Assembly (NCBI GenBank): GCA_029228645.1
Contig: JAPTHR010000004.1
Span: forward strand, 186,001 to 250,000
Reading direction: 5' to 3'
DNA from: Gammaproteobacteria bacterium Milos-ODIII6
GTDB lineage: Bacteria > Pseudomonadota > Gammaproteobacteria > Chromatiales > Chromatiaceae
Length of the DNA stretch: 64,000 nucleotides
The position numbers and the translations under genes were made by a program. Positions 26,659 to 35,301 of the stretch are shown one piece after another; position 1 is the first letter of the stretch; each line of letters starts with the position of its first letter. The notes beneath the pieces are model-generated. The model did not search any database and was not told where the DNA came from. It worked only from the letters and a program-made list of their open reading frames with translations.

Positions 26659-27453
26659 CTACGGCTGACCTTTGAACAAGTCGTCAAAGAAGGCCTGCAT
26701 ACGCGACCAGGAGCGCCGGTCCGCCCTGGCATCGTAGCGCAGCGCCTCGATGCCGAAACTGGCGGCATCCGGATTGGTGAAGCCGTGCCGGGCACCACCG
26801 TAGGTGTTCATTTCCCAGTCAGCGCCGGCCTCATCCAACTTGTTGCGGAAATTCGTCACCACCTCGGGGGCAACGAAGGAATCCGCCTGGCCATGCAGCA
26901 CCAGGATACGGGGATCGATGTTGCCACGCGCCTCCTCGGGCGCCGCTGGCAGCGCGCCATGGAAGCTGACCACACCCTTGACCGGCGCGTTCGCGTACGC
27001 CATCTGCAGCACGGTGGCGCCGCCAAAACAGTACCCGATCGCGGCGACCTCGCCCTCGCTCACCAGACCACTCGCATTCAACTGCTTCAGCCCCTCGAGC
27101 GCACGCTCGCGCCAGCCCTCGACGTCGACGGTCACCTCCTGCATCCACTCGCGCGCCTGGTCCGGCTTGTCGGTCACCTGGCCATTGCCGTACATGTCGG
27201 CAGCGAACGCCACGTAGCCGAGTTCCGCGAGCATGCGCGCACGCTTTTTCGCGTAATCGTTGAGGCCCCACCACTCGTGCACTACCAGCACCCCGGGGCG
27301 CTTTTCCTGATGCGCATCGTCCCAGTAGAGATATCCGGTCAGCGGGATGTCATCGTATTGGTAAGAAACCGCGACACTGCGTATTTCCGCCTGCGCGGAG
27401 GTGCTCAGCAACAGCGCGACCAGGGCGATGACGAAGTGGAATCGGCGGATCAT
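26659..27453 (-). CDS. Exported dienelactone-hydrolase family protein
   Basis: The 264-residue alpha/beta hydrolase carries an N-terminal signal peptide (FVIALVALLLSTSAQA), so it should be periplasmic, unlike the classic cytosolic enzyme. The catalytic cysteine lies in AIGYCFGGATVL, the oxyanion region in VVHEWWGLNDYAKKRA, and the histidine in YGGARHGFTNPDA; ILVLHGQADSFV supplies the aspartate. The family hydrolyses lactones and esters; the substrate here is unknown. I take the ATG at 27453, since GGAGAG sits just before it, over the ATG at 27465. It stands between the convergent HAD gene and the uracil-DNA glycosylase gene on the same strand. Confidence 0.87.
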   Translation of the reverse strand: MIRRFHFVIALVALLLSTSAQAEIRSVAVSYQYDDIPLTGYLYWDDAHQEKRPGVLVVHEWWGLNDYAKKRARMLAELGYVAFAADMYGNGQVTDKPDQAREWMQEVTVDVEGWRERALEGLKQLNASGLVSEGEVAAIGYCFGGATVLQMAYANAPVKGVVSFHGALPAAPEEARGNIDPRILVLHGQADSFVAPEVVTNFRNKLDEAGADWEMNTYGGARHGFTNPDAASFGIEALRYDARADRRSWSRMQAFFDDLFKGQP

Positions 27454-27490
27454 GGTGCTCTCCATCGGTGTGAATGTCCGGCGAGTATAG

Positions 27491-28105
27491 TCACTCCGGG
27501 GACAGGGAGCGCCAGGCGGCGTGTTGCCCGATCAGATCGAGGGCATCCGCCAACAGACTCTTTCCGGGCTCGGTGCGATGCCAGGTCGAGGCACCGGAGG
27601 GATGCGGCAGGGGAATGCAGTCGATTGCGCGGCCGAAGCACTCGACCCGGTGACGCTGCCCAATCACCTCCGCGAGGCGCTCTGCCGGCAGAAACTGGTT
27701 GATTGCGAGCTTGCCCACCGGGATCAGCAACTCTGGCCGGACCAGCTCGCATTCCTCGCGCAGCCAGACACGGCAGTTGGCCACTTCGGCCAGGTTCGGC
27801 ACCCGGTCGCCACCGCGCGGCTTCTTGCCCGGAAAGCAACGGCAGACCGCCGCGATAAACACGCGCGATCGCACGGACTGCTCGTCCAGGCCGATTCCAT
27901 CGAGCCATTGAAACAGGGTCTTGCCCGCGGTCCAGGCGAACGGACGCTGCAGCTTCGGCTCCCTGTCGCCCGGGGCCTGCCCCAGCAGCAGCACCGGGGA
28001 TGCCACGGCTTGCCCGGTCACGGGCGGCCCGGTCATCTGCGGGCACTTGTGGCAGGCCTTCAGGCGCGCCTGGTGTTGCCGCAGGGCTTGAACAGGATCT
28101 CGCAA
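27491..28105 (-). CDS. Uracil-DNA glycosylase family protein (probable 4Fe-4S type)
   Basis: The 204-residue protein contains the glycosylase motif LLLGQAPGDREPKLQRPF with the following GKTL, and the second active-site motif LPHPSG. Four cysteines sit as in family 4 enzymes: CHKCP near residue 18-21, CRCFPGKKPRGG near 90, and the ANC before RVWLREE near 107, consistent with an iron-sulfur cluster. Such enzymes remove uracil from DNA as the first step of base excision repair. Assignment to family 4 or a close relative is by motif only. It is divergent from a small membrane-protein gene starting 39 bases away. Confidence 0.85.
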   Translation of the reverse strand: MRDPVQALRQHQARLKACHKCPQMTGPPVTGQAVASPVLLLGQAPGDREPKLQRPFAWTAGKTLFQWLDGIGLDEQSVRSRVFIAAVCRCFPGKKPRGGDRVPNLAEVANCRVWLREECELVRPELLIPVGKLAINQFLPAERLAEVIGQRHRVECFGRAIDCIPLPHPSGASTWHRTEPGKSLLADALDLIGQHAAWRSLSPE

Positions 28106-28144
28106 GGTCTGAAACTCAGCGGGTCAAAAGATCGGGAGTATAGA

Positions 28145-28348
28145 ATGATCGAAGCAGCGCTGGGCCTGGGGCTTTTCGGGATCCTGATGGTTCTGTTCAT
28201 CTGGTTCCTGCCGGTGCTGCTGATCCTGCGCTCGGACAAGACCTCTGGCCTGGAGAAGCTGGCCTGGCTGGGGCTGATTTTCTTCTTTTCCTGGTTTTCC
28301 TGGATCCTGTACGCCCTGCTCGCCCCGCTGAGCAAGAAGGAGACCTGA
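28145..28348 (+). CDS. Small two-helix membrane protein
   Basis: The 67-residue protein consists of two hydrophobic helices (about residues 5-28 and 39-60) joined by a polar turn (RSDKTSGLEKLAW). The layout resembles small bacterial proteins annotated as superinfection-immunity-like or PLDc_N-like, but there is too little sequence to choose and no evidence for either role here. It ends three bases before the medium-chain reductase gene, so the two probably share a transcript. Confidence 0.65.
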   Translation: MIEAALGLGLFGILMVLFIWFLPVLLILRSDKTSGLEKLAWLGLIFFFSWFSWILYALLAPLSKKET

Positions 28349-28351
28349 AGC

Positions 28352-29347
28352 ATGCGCGCAATCCACATGACCGCCGTGGGCGGACCCGAGGTTCTGCAGC
28401 CGATCGAACTGGCGGAACCGGAGATCACCTCCCCCACCGGCATCCTGGTGCGGCTGCACGCCGCCGGGGTCAACCCGATCGACACCAAGATCCGCTCGCG
28501 TGGGCTGTTCCACGATGCCGAGCCGCCGGCGGTGCTCGGTTGCGACGGCGCCGGCGAGGTGGTTGCGGTCGGCAGCGCGGTCGCGCGCTTTGCCATTGGC
28601 GACCGGGTCTGGTTCTGCCACGGCGGCCTGGGACGGGAACAGGGCAATTACGCGGAATTCACCGTGCTCGAACAGAATCAGGCCGAGCGGATGCCGGAGC
28701 GCCTCGATTACCTGCATGCGGCAGCCGGGCCGCTGGTGCTGATCACCGCTTGGGAGGCCCTGTTCGACCAGGCGCGGCTGCAATCCGGGGAGACGGTCCT
28801 GATACATGCCGGCGCCGGCGGCGTGGGGCACGTCGCGGTCCAGCTGGCCAAGATCCGCGGCGCGCGTGTGCTCGCCACCGCCGGCAGCGAGCAAGGTATC
28901 GCCCTGGCGCGGGAACTGGGCGCAGACAGCGTGCTTGACTACCGCGCAGGTGATGTGAGCGCTCGGGTTCTCGAGCTGACCGGGGGCCGGGGGGTCGACG
29001 TCTGCCTGGAGAGCGTCGGGCCGCAGGTGTTCCGCGACAGCATCGGGATGATGGCGCCCTATGGCCGCCTGGTGACCCTGCTCGATCCCGGCAGCGAGCT
29101 GGACCTTTCCGCCGCACGCAGCAAAAACCTGCAGATCGCGTTCACCCTGATGCTCACCCCCATGCTCCTGGACCTGCACGATGCCCGCATGCACCAGGGG
29201 GAGATCCTGTGCGAGTGTGCCGCCCTGATCGACGCCGACCAGCTGCGACTGCATATTGCCCATACCTTCCCACTGGAGCAGGCGGCACGCGCACACGAGC
29301 AGATCGCGACCGGGCACACCCACGGCAAGATCGTGCTCGAAATCTGA
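28352..29347 (+). CDS. Zinc-independent medium-chain reductase (quinone oxidoreductase-like)
   Basis: The 331-residue protein has the MDR fold: N-terminal GroES-like domain (GVNPIDTKIRSRGLF, then GCDGAGEVVAVGSAV), the nucleotide-binding loop HAGAGGVGHVAVQLAKIRGA and the C-terminal AARAHEQIATGHTHGKIVL. The absence of the zinc ligands of alcohol dehydrogenases and the presence of the AGVNPID segment point to an NADPH-dependent quinone or enone reductase. The substrate is undetermined. The array of 45-bp repeats begins about 20 bases after its stop. Confidence 0.9.
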   Translation: MRAIHMTAVGGPEVLQPIELAEPEITSPTGILVRLHAAGVNPIDTKIRSRGLFHDAEPPAVLGCDGAGEVVAVGSAVARFAIGDRVWFCHGGLGREQGNYAEFTVLEQNQAERMPERLDYLHAAAGPLVLITAWEALFDQARLQSGETVLIHAGAGGVGHVAVQLAKIRGARVLATAGSEQGIALARELGADSVLDYRAGDVSARVLELTGGRGVDVCLESVGPQVFRDSIGMMAPYGRLVTLLDPGSELDLSAARSKNLQIAFTLMLTPMLLDLHDARMHQGEILCECAALIDADQLRLHIAHTFPLEQAARAHEQIATGHTHGKIVLEI

Positions 29348-29368
29348 TTTCCCCTCCCCAACCCTCCC

Positions 29369-29530
29369 CACGCGTGGGGAGGGAGTCAAGCGCGGCCGGT
29401 TCAGCCCCTCCCTCACATGTGGGGAGGGAGTCGATCGCGGCCGGTTCAGCTCCTCCCTCACATGTGGGGAGGGAGTCGATCGCGGCCGGTTCAGCCCCTC
29501 CCCCACATGTGAGGGAGGCTGGGAGGGGGA
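29369..29530. repeat. Three and a half copies of a 45-bp palindrome-bearing tandem repeat
   Basis: Units start at 29369, 29414, 29459 and 29504, exactly 45 bases apart; the last is partial. Each has a palindromic core of the form CCCTCCCTCACATGTGGGGA (the first copy has ACGCGT in place of ACATGT), then AGGGAGTCGATCGCGGCCGG and TTCAG. The cores can each form a stable hairpin, and the last copy also ends in a complementary GAGGGAGG stretch. The array sits between the medium-chain reductase gene and ttcA and might act as a processing or termination barrier, or simply be a dispersed palindromic repeat that expanded. Confidence 0.9.
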
Positions 29531-29551
29531 AAGCGGCCTTACAATAGGCGC

Positions 29552-30298
29552 ATGAAAGAAACCCTCTGGTCCCCTCCCCCCAAGTCACTGCTGCGCAAGG
29601 TCGGCCGCGCGATCGCGGACTACGACATGATCCGTGAGGGTGACCGCATCCTGCTCGGGGTCTCTGGTGGCAAGGACTCGCTCTCGCTGCTGCAGATCCT
29701 GATGCAGCTGCAAAGCTATTCACCGGTGCGTTTCGAACTGGGGGTGATCACCGTCGACCCGGAGGTGGAGGGCTTCGATCCGCACACGCTGACCGGGTAC
29801 TACAGCACTATCGGTGTCAGCTGGCATTACCGCGAGCAGCCGATCATGGAGGACGCCAAGACCCGCATGAGCGGCGACTCCTTTTGCGCCTACTGCGCGC
29901 GCATGAAGCGCGGCATCATGTACAGCACCTGCCGCGAGCAAGGCTACAACGTGCTGGCGCTGGCGCAGCATCTCGATGACCTGGCCGAAAGTTTCCTGAT
30001 GTCGGCCTTCCACCAGGGCCGCCTCGCCACCATGAAGGCGCATTACACCAACGATGCAGGTGACATCCGTGTGATCCGCCCGCTGGTATACGTGCGCGAG
30101 ACCCAGACCGCGGCCTTCGCCGACGAGGCCCACCTGCCGATCATTCCGGACTCCTGCCCGGCCTGTTTCAGCGCACCGACCCAACGCGCCCATTTCAAGA
30201 CCCTGCTGGCGCAGGAGGAGCGCAACAACCCGCAACTCTTCCCCAAACTGCTGCACGCAATGCGCCCCCTGATGCGCGGTGATCTGCCGGCCAGCTGA
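29552..30298 (+). CDS. ttcA: tRNA 2-thiocytidine biosynthesis protein TtcA
   Basis: TtcA thiolates cytidine 32 in tRNA using ATP and an iron-sulfur cluster. The 248-residue protein has the PP-loop LLGVSGGKDSLSLL and two CxxC motifs, FCAYCARMKRGIMY and DSCPACFSAPTQRAH, with the AQHLDDLAESFLMS helix between them. E. coli TtcA is longer (311 residues), the difference lying mainly at the C-terminus, but the catalytic parts are complete. The leader between the repeat array and the ATG is only about 20 bases, so the repeat lies within its promoter or 5' untranslated region. Confidence 0.9.
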   Translation: MKETLWSPPPKSLLRKVGRAIADYDMIREGDRILLGVSGGKDSLSLLQILMQLQSYSPVRFELGVITVDPEVEGFDPHTLTGYYSTIGVSWHYREQPIMEDAKTRMSGDSFCAYCARMKRGIMYSTCREQGYNVLALAQHLDDLAESFLMSAFHQGRLATMKAHYTNDAGDIRVIRPLVYVRETQTAAFADEAHLPIIPDSCPACFSAPTQRAHFKTLLAQEERNNPQLFPKLLHAMRPLMRGDLPAS

Positions 30299-30529
30299 AT
30301 GTCCGTTCGGTGGATTGGTATTGATCGGAACCGGGAACCGAGGCACATTATTGACCTGGCCACCCAATTGGTCGCATTCAGGATGCAGCGAACGCCGCTA
30401 TACATGGGGACGGGTTAATATCGACACGGCGACCAGCAGAAAGGCCGCCATCCAAAACGGCAGGCTGTCCGTTACGGGCGGTAGCCACGTGTTAAGCTCA
30501 ACCGGGCAGGCAAAGTACAGGAGAACAAC

Positions 30530-30748
30530 ATGGTGCGCGGCTTAGTTGTCACCGGCGTCACCTTCGGTGTATTCATGACCGAGGCGATCATTCATTACAA
30601 CATGGGCATGGCCAAATCCGACGGCCAGTTCCGCCTGCGCCTGCCACCGCCCGAGGAGCTGGCCAAGATCGCAGCGGTCACCGGCGTCTTCTCGATTGCC
30701 AGCAGTGCGCTGATACGGAGTCTCGAGCAAAGGATGCTCACCAAGTAG
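30530..30748 (+). CDS. Hypothetical small membrane-associated protein
   Basis: The 72-residue protein has a good ribosome site (CAGGAG, spacing about six). It has a hydrophobic N-terminal helix (VRGLVVTGVTFGVFMTEAI), a polar, proline-containing centre (RLRLPPPEELAKI) and a weaker second hydrophobic segment (AAVTGVFSIASSALI). I recognise no family. It is convergent with the metK-like gene, two bases apart, and follows a 231-base spacer after ttcA in which I see nothing definite. Confidence 0.6.
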   Translation: MVRGLVVTGVTFGVFMTEAIIHYNMGMAKSDGQFRLRLPPPEELAKIAAVTGVFSIASSALIRSLEQRMLTK

Positions 30749-30750
30749 CT

Positions 30751-31938
30751 TCAGCCCTTGAGCGCATCGACCTTGTCGTTGCGCTCCCAGGGCGCATCCA
30801 GGTCCACGCGCCCCATCTGACCGTAACAGGCGAGCTTGCGATAGAAACCGTCGTGCAGTTCGGGCAGCTTGATCAGACCGAAATCACGCACGATCGCGCC
30901 CAAACGCAGGTCGAACACCTGTTTCACTTTTTCGGCCAACTCCGCGTTTGAGAAAGCAACATCGTCGCCGAAGGCACGCACCCGTATGCTCACTGGGCCA
31001 GCGGCGCCAACTGCATAACTGAGCGACACCTCGCACTCGTCCACCAGGCCGGCCGCCACCAGGTTGCGCGCCACATAGCGTGCCGCATAGGCGCCAACGC
31101 GGTCGACCCGCAGTGGATCCTTGCCACTGAGCGCGGCACCGCTGTGACGCGCATACTCACCATAGGTGTCCACACCGGTCTTGCGTCCGGTCAGGCCCGA
31201 ATGCGCTGCAGGGCCACCACCGATCAACAGGCCTTCCGGGTTGGCCGACAGCAGCGTCTTTTTGTCGAGATCCCACTTGGCCTTCTTCATCACGGGCTGC
31301 ACCACGTGCTCGAGCAGGTCGGCTCGCAACTGCTCGACGTCGACATCGACGCTGGACTGGCTGGCCACCAGGGTCAGGCTGTGAATCCGGCTGGGCTTGC
31401 CGTTTTTGTATTCGACGCCTACCTGCGCCTTGGCATCGGGCAACAGGTAAGGCAGTTTCTTCTTTACCTTGTCCGAATCCATCTGCTTGCTCAGGGCATG
31501 CGCCAGCCACACCGGCAGAGGCATCAGGTCCGCCGTCTGGTTGCAGGCATAACCGAACAGGGTCACCTGGTGCTTGCTCACAATGCTATCGATATAGGCA
31601 TCGTCGATCCTGTCGAAATCCAGCACCCGGTAATCGGTCGCGGTGTGGTCAGCGAAGCTGGTCATGATGGTGCAGGCATCGGCATCGAAGATCTCCTTCG
31701 GGTAGCCGACGCTGCGCACAACCTGGCGCGCGATGTCTGCAATATCCAGCACCGCCTTGGAGGCGTAATGAGTCGAAATGAACATCAGGCCGCTGGCGAG
31801 CACGCTTTCCGCCACGATGCGCGCGTTCGGATCGGCCATCAGGTAGTGATCCACGATGGCATCGCTGACCTGGTCGCATAGCTTGTCCGGATGACCGGCG
31901 GTCATGGACCCCGAGGTGAAAATGAAATCGTCGCTCAC
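30751..31938 (-). CDS. Divergent S-adenosylmethionine synthetase (MetK-like)
   Basis: The 395-residue protein has MetK length and architecture: GHPDKLCDQVSDAIVD with His16 and Asp18, LLPDAKAQVGVEY, SGLTGRKTGVDTYGEYARH, SGKDPLRVDR and YAARYVARNLVAAGL. It departs from normal MetK in important places. The glycine-rich loop usually read GAGDQG before FGYA is replaced by SKHQVT. The N-terminal SESV(S/T)EGHPDK becomes GSMTAGHPDK, and the second lysine of SGKDPxKVDR is arginine. Whether it makes SAM is therefore open. Its start overlaps the stop of the P-type ATPase gene by four bases (ATGA), so it is made with that pump. An ordinary metK may be elsewhere in the genome. Confidence 0.85.
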   Translation of the reverse strand: MSDDFIFTSGSMTAGHPDKLCDQVSDAIVDHYLMADPNARIVAESVLASGLMFISTHYASKAVLDIADIARQVVRSVGYPKEIFDADACTIMTSFADHTATDYRVLDFDRIDDAYIDSIVSKHQVTLFGYACNQTADLMPLPVWLAHALSKQMDSDKVKKKLPYLLPDAKAQVGVEYKNGKPSRIHSLTLVASQSSVDVDVEQLRADLLEHVVQPVMKKAKWDLDKKTLLSANPEGLLIGGGPAAHSGLTGRKTGVDTYGEYARHSGAALSGKDPLRVDRVGAYAARYVARNLVAAGLVDECEVSLSYAVGAAGPVSIRVRAFGDDVAFSNAELAEKVKQVFDLRLGAIVRDFGLIKLPELHDGFYRKLACYGQMGRVDLDAPWERNDKVDALKG

Positions 31939-34900
31939 GGCTGTTCCTCCACGACATCGATGGATTCTTCCGAATCACTGAAATCCGCGTCCCCGTCGGT
32001 CTCTTCCTGAGGCGCCTTGGGTTTGGTCATCTCGTTGGCCAGCAACGGCAGCAGCACGCTGCCACCGAGCACCAGCACGTCGGCGAAGCCGAGTGGCGTG
32101 GTGCCCAAAAGGCGCCGCGCCGCTGGCAGGGCATTGACCAGCACCTGCAGGCCGGCCATGCCACCGATGGCCTTCACCAGGTGCGGATTGGGTTGCAGCT
32201 TCTGCCCACCGAAAACGTTGCGGTAAGGCGAGCGGGAACTCAGGGCGTGCGCCAGTTCGTTCAGGGTCAGCGCATTGAACGCCATGGTGCCGGCGGCCGC
32301 CGGGTCACCATAGCGCCTCAGGCCATACAGGAAGGCCCCCATGGTACCGAGGCCGATCATGCTCGACTCGAAGGTCATGCGGCGCAGATCGCTATTGCTG
32401 ATGATCTTGTCCTTCGGATCGCGCGGCGGGCGCTGCAGGATGCCGGGCTCGGCCGGCTCCAACGCCAGCGCCAGGCCCGGGAAGATATCGGTCACCAGAT
32501 TGATCCACAGCAACTGCATCGGGTTCATCGGTTGGCCGAGGCCCAAGGCGATGCCCGCGAGCATCACTTCGATCTCGGTCAGGTTGGTCGAGACCATGAA
32601 GTGGATCATCTTGCGGATGTTGTTGTAGATGGTGCGGCCCTGGCTGATCGCCGTGGTCATGGTGTGCAGGTTGTCGTCCTCCAGCACCACGTCCGAGACA
32701 TCGCGTGCCACGTTGGTGCCGCCGCCACCCATCGCCACCCCGACATCCGCCGCCTTCAGCGCGGGGCCGTCGTTGATGCCGTCACCGGTCATGGCAACCA
32801 CCCGGCCGGCATCCTGCAGGGCCTGCACGATCTTCAGCTTGTGCGCCGGGCTGACCCGCGCAAATACGTGCACGTTCTCCACCAGGCCCTTGAGCAGTTC
32901 CGGGTCGAGATCCTCCAGAGCGCTCGATTCGAGCACCTTGAGCGGCTGATCGCCGCTCAGGCCCAACTGGCGACCGATTGCCGCGGCGGTACCACTCTGG
33001 TCACCCGTGATCATGATGGTCTGGATGCCCGCCTGGTGGTACTGCGCGATCAGTCTGTCCATACCCGGGCGCATGGGATCGGCCATGCCGGCCAGGCCCA
33101 GCCAGGTCAGGCCCCCGCTGCGCCCGGGCATCACGCCCCGGTCGAGCTCGCGGTAGGCCACCCCGAGCACGCGCAGCGAGTCACCCGCCATATCCACGTT
33201 GGCGGCGCGGATCGCAGCCCGCGATTCGGCGTTCAGGCGTACCTTGCGGCCATTGCGCAGCTGGTGATCGCACTTCGCCAGTACCTCGTCCGGGCTGCCC
33301 TTGAAGGCCCACAGGTACTTGCCGCCCGGCATCGGGTGCAGGGTGCTCATATACGGGCGACCCTCGGCGCGGTAACGGATCTTCAGGGTCGGCTGCTCGG
33401 CGCGCAGACTGCCCACATCGATGCCGGAATGGAGCGCCAGCATCACCAGCGCGTTCTCGGTCGGCGAGCCGTCCAGCTTGACCTCACCGGGAACATCCAG
33501 GATCTCGCTCTCGCTGCACAGCGAGACCACCTGCATCAGCCGCACCAGCTCCTTGTTCTGCAGCGGTTCGACGGCCTCGCCATCCGCGTACACCGTCTCG
33601 CCGCTGATCGAATAACCCCGCTCACCAGCGAACAGGGCAACCACCGCCATGCGGTTCATGGTCAGGGTGCCGGTCTTGTCCATGCAGAACACCTGCACCG
33701 AGCCCAGGCTCTCGACCGCGTCGAGGTGCCTGACCGACACATTGTGCTTGCGCATGTTGGCGATGCCCATCGCGAGGGTGGTGGTGGCGACCGCCGGCAG
33801 GCCCTCCGGAACGGCGGCGACGGCCAGCGAGACCGAGCTCTTGAGCATCTCCAGCCAGCCAAATCCGCGCAGCAGGCCGACACCGAAGACCCCTGCGCAG
33901 ACCGCGCCCGAGAGCAGCGCCAACTGGGTGCCCATGCTGCCGAGCTGTTTCTGCATCGGGGTCTCGGGCGCTTCCGCTTCGCCGACCATGGTCTGGATCT
34001 GTCCCAGCTCGGTGGCCGCGGCGGTGGCCACCACGATGCCCTTGCCGCTGCCTCCGGTCACGTGGGTGCCCATGAAGGCCATGTTGCGACGATCGCCCAG
34101 CGCGGTGTCGGCGCTGGCCGTGTACTCATGTTCCTTGGCCACCGGCAGGCTCTCGCCGGTCAATGCCGATTCGTCCACGCTCAGGCGGTGCGAGCTGAGC
34201 AAGCGCACATCGGCGGAGATGTAGCTGCCGGGCGCCAGTACCAACAGGTCGCCGGGCACGATGTCTTCGACCGATATCTGCAACGTCTGCCCGCCGCGGA
34301 TCACGTTGACCTCTGTGACGCCACTCTTGGCCAGCGAACTGATGGTGATCTCAGCCTGGCGCTCGGTAACGAAACCGATCACCGCGTTGATCAGGACCAC
34401 ACCGAGGATCACCGCCGCATCGGCGGCCCCCCCTGTCAGCAAGGAGACCACCGCCGAGGCGCCGAGCAGGCCCACCGGCAGGTTGTTGAACTGCTCCAGG
34501 AAGATCAGCAGGTCGGAGCGGCGCTGGGCGGCGACCAGGGCGTTGACCCCGTAGTGGGCCAGGCGCTCGCGTGCCTCTTCCAGGCCCAAACCCTCGGCAT
34601 TCACGCCAAGACTGGTCAATACTTCCTCCAGCCCCATCAGGTGCCAGGGGCGGATGGCCTGGGTCGCCGGCCCGGGTCCGTCCGGCACAGCGGTGGCGCC
34701 GCTTGCGCCGAGCACCGGGTGCGTCTGCAACAACGCCGGGAAACCGCGCACAACGGCATTGAACGCGCGCAGTAGCGGGCTGCTGTCGAATCGCGGCAGC
34801 GCACGCGAATGATCTCTGGACGGCCTCAGCAACGGAACCGCATCCGCGTTCAAGCGCGACTCGATCACGCGCGTAATCTCGTCCAGTGTGATCTCATCCG

Positions 34901-35084
34901 AGAACACCACCAACACCCGGGCGGTACGCGTATTCACTTCGGCCGAGGCGATCGCCTGCAATTCGCTCAACGCCGCCTCGATGCGCCGCTTCAGTGCGCG
35001 CGACTGGTACAGGCCAGCCACTTCGAAGCGTGCCCGCCCCGGCACGCAGGCATGCACAGGCACGACCCGCTGTTTACTCTTCAT
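31935..35084 (-). CDS. Cation-translocating P-type ATPase with N-terminal HMA2-like domain
   Basis: The 1049-residue protein has the P-type ATPase core: TGES in the actuator domain (SALTGESLPV), the phosphorylation site CMDKTGTLTMN, ATP-site segments, and the hinge MTGDGINDGPALKAADVGVAMG. The C-terminal membrane region (MNPMQLLWINLVTDIFPGLAL) and N-terminal cation-ATPase segment around LGVNAEGLGLEEARERL are typical of type II (calcium/sodium/proton) pumps, not heavy-metal pumps. Uniquely, residues 1-80 form a ferredoxin-like domain (PGRARFEVAGLY onward) without CxxC, resembling HMA2 proteins. The start is ATG 35084; TTG 35093 is possible. It is coupled to the metK-like gene and divergent from a CaCA antiporter. 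Confidence 0.88.
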   Translation of the reverse strand: MKSKQRVVPVHACVPGRARFEVAGLYQSRALKRRIEAALSELQAIASAEVNTRTARVLVVFSDEITLDEITRVIESRLNADAVPLLRPSRDHSRALPRFDSSPLLRAFNAVVRGFPALLQTHPVLGASGATAVPDGPGPATQAIRPWHLMGLEEVLTSLGVNAEGLGLEEARERLAHYGVNALVAAQRRSDLLIFLEQFNNLPVGLLGASAVVSLLTGGAADAAVILGVVLINAVIGFVTERQAEITISSLAKSGVTEVNVIRGGQTLQISVEDIVPGDLLVLAPGSYISADVRLLSSHRLSVDESALTGESLPVAKEHEYTASADTALGDRRNMAFMGTHVTGGSGKGIVVATAAATELGQIQTMVGEAEAPETPMQKQLGSMGTQLALLSGAVCAGVFGVGLLRGFGWLEMLKSSVSLAVAAVPEGLPAVATTTLAMGIANMRKHNVSVRHLDAVESLGSVQVFCMDKTGTLTMNRMAVVALFAGERGYSISGETVYADGEAVEPLQNKELVRLMQVVSLCSESEILDVPGEVKLDGSPTENALVMLALHSGIDVGSLRAEQPTLKIRYRAEGRPYMSTLHPMPGGKYLWAFKGSPDEVLAKCDHQLRNGRKVRLNAESRAAIRAANVDMAGDSLRVLGVAYRELDRGVMPGRSGGLTWLGLAGMADPMRPGMDRLIAQYHQAGIQTIMITGDQSGTAAAIGRQLGLSGDQPLKVLESSALEDLDPELLKGLVENVHVFARVSPAHKLKIVQALQDAGRVVAMTGDGINDGPALKAADVGVAMGGGGTNVARDVSDVVLEDDNLHTMTTAISQGRTIYNNIRKMIHFMVSTNLTEIEVMLAGIALGLGQPMNPMQLLWINLVTDIFPGLALALEPAEPGILQRPPRDPKDKIISNSDLRRMTFESSMIGLGTMGAFLYGLRRYGDPAAAGTMAFNALTLNELAHALSSRSPYRNVFGGQKLQPNPHLVKAIGGMAGLQVLVNALPAARRLLGTTPLGFADVLVLGGSVLLPLLANEMTKPKAPQEETDGDADFSDSEESIDVVEEQP

Positions 35085-35301
35085 CAGTGCCAACCGCTGA
35101 ATTCATCGATCGAAGGACAACCCACAACCTACTATTCCAACTACAAATACTGGCACAACTGCGCGCCTGCATTGTTACAGTGAATCGACCAGGATCAAAT
35201 TCCCGGCAGTTTTTTCAGACCGGTACCACCATTTGGTCGATATCTGGTTTATTAAGAATTGGCAAACAGATCTTTTCTGACCAAGTACCACGGGGAGCAG
35301 G

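Noticed and set aside
28145-28348. Phage-defence (superinfection immunity) role for the small two-helix protein
   Set aside because: Only hydrophobic layout supports it; neighbours are a glycosylase and a reductase, with no phage genes in the window.
32181-34775. 864-codon forward frame opposite the P-type ATPase
   Set aside because: It is the antisense shadow of the ATPase, rich in Arg, His, Gln and Gly with no domain pattern, as expected in high-GC DNA.
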